Below, in pieces: positions 60,205-64,000 of a DNA stretch of 64,000 bases. This DNA is from Bacillota bacterium. Lineage in GTDB: Bacteria; Bacillota; Clostridia; Christensenellales; JAEXRW01. Numbering within the stretch: the stretch's first letter is position 1; every line of letters starts with the position of its first letter. The notes beneath the pieces were generated by a model. That model made no database searches and was not told the DNA's origin. It saw only the letters and a program-made list of their open reading frames with translations. Made by a program: the position numbers and the translations under genes. Where the stretch lies: NCBI GenBank assembly GCA_023454175.1, contig JAEXRW010000008.1:62001-126000 (forward strand), given 5' to 3'.

Positions 60205-61443
60205 CTACTTGGCCAGTTTCTCCATGCGGGTCGCTTTGTCGTACCATTTCAGCCCGAATTTCGGCCCAAGCAATTCTTCGGGGCTTTGTATGGGCGTTTT
60301 CTCCCGGATCAGGGTGGTGAAAAGCCCCGCCCTGTCCACGGCGTTCCCGAAAAGCGCCACGCCCGTTAGGTTATGCTCCCGTATGTACAGCCGCGCAAAC
60401 CCGTTTCCGTCTTCGCGCTCATATACGGTGCTCGTATTTGCGTCCAGGATCCCCGCGGTGATGACGGGATACCCGAAAAAGGTCACCGCGTTCATGGGGA
60501 AAAGCGGCGGGCATGTGCAGTTAGATCCTGTCATGTGCATTCCGGCCGTCTCGCCCTGCGCGTATGCGTTGGGCCAAAGGGCCATGATCTTTATTTCCCC
60601 GCTCACCGCGTCCCTGGATTCCGTCACGTCCCCCGCGGCATATATGTTTTCGACGTTTGTCCTGCAGGTTTCATCCACGATGATTCCCCGGCCGGTCTTG
60701 ACGCCGATATCCTGTGCCAGTTTCACGTTCGGGCGTACGCCCACGGCCAGGACGAAAAGGTCGCATGGGACTTCCCTGCCGCTCTTTGTGGTAATGCCGG
60801 TGACGTAATCCACGCCCGATACCTTTGTGATGGAGTCGTCCAGGATGATCTCCACGCCTTTTTCCTCCAGTGCCTTCTGCAGGTAGGAGGCTGCCTTCTC
60901 ATCCAGGATCGTCGGCATCACCCGGTTGGCCAGTTCGATGACGGTGATCCTGGCGCAATGCGGCGCCAGTCCTTCCGCCGCTTTCAGCCCGATCAGGCCT
61001 GCGCCTGCGATGACCACCCTGGTCTCGGGTTTGATGAGGGCCTTGATGGCCTCGGCGTCGTCGCGTTTGAGGAATGTCTGGGTGTTCTTCTCGTTCATCC
61101 CCTCGATCTGCGGGTAAAAGGGCACGCTGCCCGTGGCGATCAATAATTTATCATAAGGGTATTTCTTGCCGCCTGCTGCCACGGTTTTGGCCTTGGTATC
61201 GATGGCCTCCGCCTTTGTGCCCTTTATGAGGGTGACGGCGTTCTTCTCGTAGAAATCCGCATCGCGGTAGCCCATTTTCTCCTTTTGGACCTTGCCGTAG
61301 AGGTAATAGGAGATGAGCGGCCGGGAGTATACCGGGTAATTCTCGTCTGAAATAACGGTTATCTCCGCCTTGCTGCCCGCAGCGCGCAGGCCCTCGATGC
61401 AGCCCACTGCCGCAGCCGAGTTCCCGATGATGACCACTTTCAT
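60205..61443 (-). CDS. FAD-dependent pyridine-nucleotide oxidoreductase of the split glutamate synthase
   Basis: A 412-residue flavoprotein. The N-terminal FAD-binding motif is VVIIGNSAAAVGCIEGL, and the NAD(P) motif VVIAGAGLIGLKAAEGLAPHCARI follows at about 145. The late FAD motif lies in NIYAAGDVTESRD. This disulfide-oxidoreductase fold resembles rubredoxin/NADH reductases. Here it is embedded with a ferredoxin and the GltB pieces, so it should pass electrons from NAD(P)H to the synthase. GGAGG is near the ATG and the gene overlaps the ferredoxin gene by 4 bases. Confidence 0.87.
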   Translation of the reverse strand: MKVVIIGNSAAAVGCIEGLRAAGSKAEITVISDENYPVYSRPLISYYLYGKVQKEKMGYRDADFYEKNAVTLIKGTKAEAIDTKAKTVAAGGKKYPYDKLLIATGSVPFYPQIEGMNEKNTQTFLKRDDAEAIKALIKPETRVVIAGAGLIGLKAAEGLAPHCARITVIELANRVMPTILDEKAASYLQKALEEKGVEIILDDSITKVSGVDYVTGITTKSGREVPCDLFVLAVGVRPNVKLAQDIGVKTGRGIIVDETCRTNVENIYAAGDVTESRDAVSGEIKIMALWPNAYAQGETAGMHMTGSNCTCPPLFPMNAVTFFGYPVITAGILDANTSTVYEREDGNGFARLYIREHNLTGVALFGNAVDRAGLFTTLIREKTPIQSPEELLGPKFGLKWYDKATRMEKLAK

Positions 61444-61904
61444 TCCCCCTCCACCTCCTTCACCGTGAGTGCCGCGTTGGGGCATCCCTTCACGCAGGCC
61501 GGTTCCCCAGCCTCCGCGCACAGGTCGCATTTGGCCGCCACGTGGCGGTCCCCCTCGTCCCGCATGATGGCCCCGTAAGGGCATACCAGCACGCACGTCC
61601 AGCAGCCGATGCAGCGTTCGGGGTCGTTCACCACCTGACCGTTTTCATCCCGGTGCATCGCGCCCGTGATGCATCCCTTGATGCAGGGGGCGTCGTCGCA
61701 GTGCCTGCAGTTGACGGCAAAGGAAAATCCTTCGCCCTCCTCCACCAGCACGCGCGCCACGGCCCTGGGGGCTTCCTTCCGGTGGGCCTTGATGATATCC
61801 TTGCTCTTGGAGTGCGCCGTGAGGCAGTTTACCTCGCACAGCTTGCATCCAATGCACCAGTTTTCGTTTGCCACTACCTTCTTCACGTTCTTATGGGCCT
61901 CCAT
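61440..61904 (-). CDS. Four-cluster ferredoxin-like electron carrier
   Basis: A 154-residue protein with four Cys blocks: CIGCKLCEVNC, CRHCDDAPCIKGC, CIGCWTCVLVCPYG and CDLCAEAGEPACVKGCP, enough for four 4Fe-4S clusters (HycB/NrfC-like). It lies between the glutamate synthase core gene and the FAD reductase, so it likely carries electrons between them. Its stop overlaps the next start by 4 bases. Confidence 0.9.
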   Translation of the reverse strand: MEAHKNVKKVVANENWCIGCKLCEVNCLTAHSKSKDIIKAHRKEAPRAVARVLVEEGEGFSFAVNCRHCDDAPCIKGCITGAMHRDENGQVVNDPERCIGCWTCVLVCPYGAIMRDEGDRHVAAKCDLCAEAGEPACVKGCPNAALTVKEVEGE

Positions 61905-61926
61905 ATCCGCTTTCTCAATATCTCAG

Positions 61927-62036
61927 TCCCCGCAGGGTTCAAATAATCATCCCGAAGGGATTCCGCAACTGTCAACTCTCAACTCTCAACTATTAAATCG
62001 TCCCGCAGGGACACCTAAATTCTCAATTGTCAACTC

Positions 62037-62044
<8 letters not shown>
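61927..62044. repeat. Short AT-rich repeats in the gltB2-ferredoxin spacer
   Basis: The spacer 61905-62036 carries CAACTGTCAACTCTCAAC-type repeats, CCCGAAGGGA and TCCCGCAGGGAC modules and CTCAATTGTCAACTCTCAA. The left edge of the last overlaps the gltB2 stop codon. The same AT-rich family touches the stops of msrB and the cadC-type gene. Confidence 0.65.
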
Positions 62045-63541
<1,497 letters not shown>

Positions 63542-63545
<4 letters not shown>

Positions 63546-64000
63546 CTTGCACTTTCCTCCAACCTCACGATTACCGGCTCCCCGCCCCGCGGCGCCCATA
63601 CCTTGTCGGGCTCCTCGCAGATGGCGCGTATGGCGCATTCTTCGCTGGCTACATAGGTCATGTCGTCTTTCTCCGCGGCCACGAGCGGCCGCAGTTTCAG
63701 CCTGTCGTTCAGCGCCATGAACCCGCCGTTGAAGCCGATGATGATGGAGAAGGGTCCGTTCACCAGCATGGAGCCGTACACGGTCCGCAGCGCGGTGTAG
63801 CGCTTTTTGTCCTCCTCGTCCATCGCGTCGATCTCGTCCCAGAATGGCGCCGCCATGATGGCTGCGGCCGTCTCCAGGCTGTGCCCCTGCTTGCGGACGA
63901 TGAAGTCCACCAGGTAGGTGATGGCTTCGGTGTCCGTCATCAGGTTGCACTTGTATCCGAACATCTCGATATAGCGTTTGTTCGCGTCATAGGAGGATAT
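63542..64000 (-). CDS. Glutamate synthase amidotransferase subunit (GltB1 type), 5' end outside window
   Basis: The last 152 residues of a class II glutamine amidotransferase (Ntn) subunit. The frame is open to the edge, so the true start lies beyond 64000. The segments KRYIEMFGYKCNLMTDTEA, AMDEEDKKRY, TVYGSMLVNGPFSIIIGFNG and ASEECAIRAICEEPD match the C-terminal half of the amidotransferase domain of GOGAT in archaeal and Thermotoga-type split enzymes. It releases ammonia from glutamine. It overlaps gltB2 by 4 bases. Confidence 0.88.

Overview
The window reads as chromosomal DNA of an anaerobic, endospore-forming member of the Clostridia, with GC content in the middle fifties by eye (not computed). 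The pointers are a spore photoproduct lyase, a Tlp-type small acid-soluble spore protein, a BclA-like collagen protein, a reverse rubrerythrin, YesM/YesN two-component proteins, Bacillus-type LexA boxes, and intergenic repeats of a kind I associate with gut Clostridia. I see no rRNA, tRNA, phage, transposase or CRISPR.

Layout. 1-921 is a secreted papain-type protease cut by the left edge. 1251-10129 (all minus) is a carbohydrate-uptake locus. A YesN regulator, YesM kinase and binding lipoprotein form a three-component sensor. Behind it lies an import operon: binding lipoprotein, single-domain ATPase, RbsC-type permease, URO-D-family enzyme. 10471-18138 carries assorted genes (HAD phosphatase, lipoproteins, DUF998 protein, WYL regulator, CCG-domain protein) and an AT-rich gene next to a decayed gene end. 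17107-21842 is a 7-PAS histidine kinase with an HD-GYP regulator.

22000-23570 is an SOS-type unit: a promoter with two LexA boxes, a Y-family polymerase and a 79-residue partner. 23632-25104 is a TetR/flavodoxin operon with twin operators, followed by a chimeric pseudogene, an HD hydrolase, an NlpC/P60 protein and a YitT protein. 28350-33068 is spore-flavoured: SplB, collagen-like protein, a GT2 glycosyltransferase that may glycosylate it, a lipoprotein and Tlp. 33146-48230 holds a pseudo-receiver protein, a MacAB-like efflux operon opposite a MarR regulator, a CAT-fold acyltransferase, a phosphotransferase, a VWA lipoprotein, EAL-HDOD, MscL, a serine hydrolase, a methyltransferase, reverse rubrerythrin and two SHOCT membrane proteins. 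48314-53557 has a CadC/metal-ATPase pair, MsrAB and a cation/Ca2+ exchanger.

53999-64000 is a nitrogen-assimilation block, all minus strand: split glutamate synthase (GltB1, GltB2, ferredoxin, FAD reductase, GltB3), glutamine synthetase, an ANTAR protein, two ammonium transporters and PII. The leaders of glnA and of the first-transcribed amt share a hairpin with an identical AAGGGC hexaloop that is mutually exclusive with a terminator stem. The other amt has a duplicated hairpin leader with compensatory changes. I read this as ANTAR-controlled antitermination of ammonium assimilation. The receiver domain of the ANTAR protein lacks the phosphoacceptor aspartate.

The signals I consider most worth follow-up are the ANTAR/leader circuit, the twin-LexA-box polymerase operon, the chimeric pseudogene at 25160-25282, the AT-rich islet at 16381-17041, the SplB cysteine swap, and an AT-rich intergenic repeat that overlaps the stop codons of three unrelated genes.
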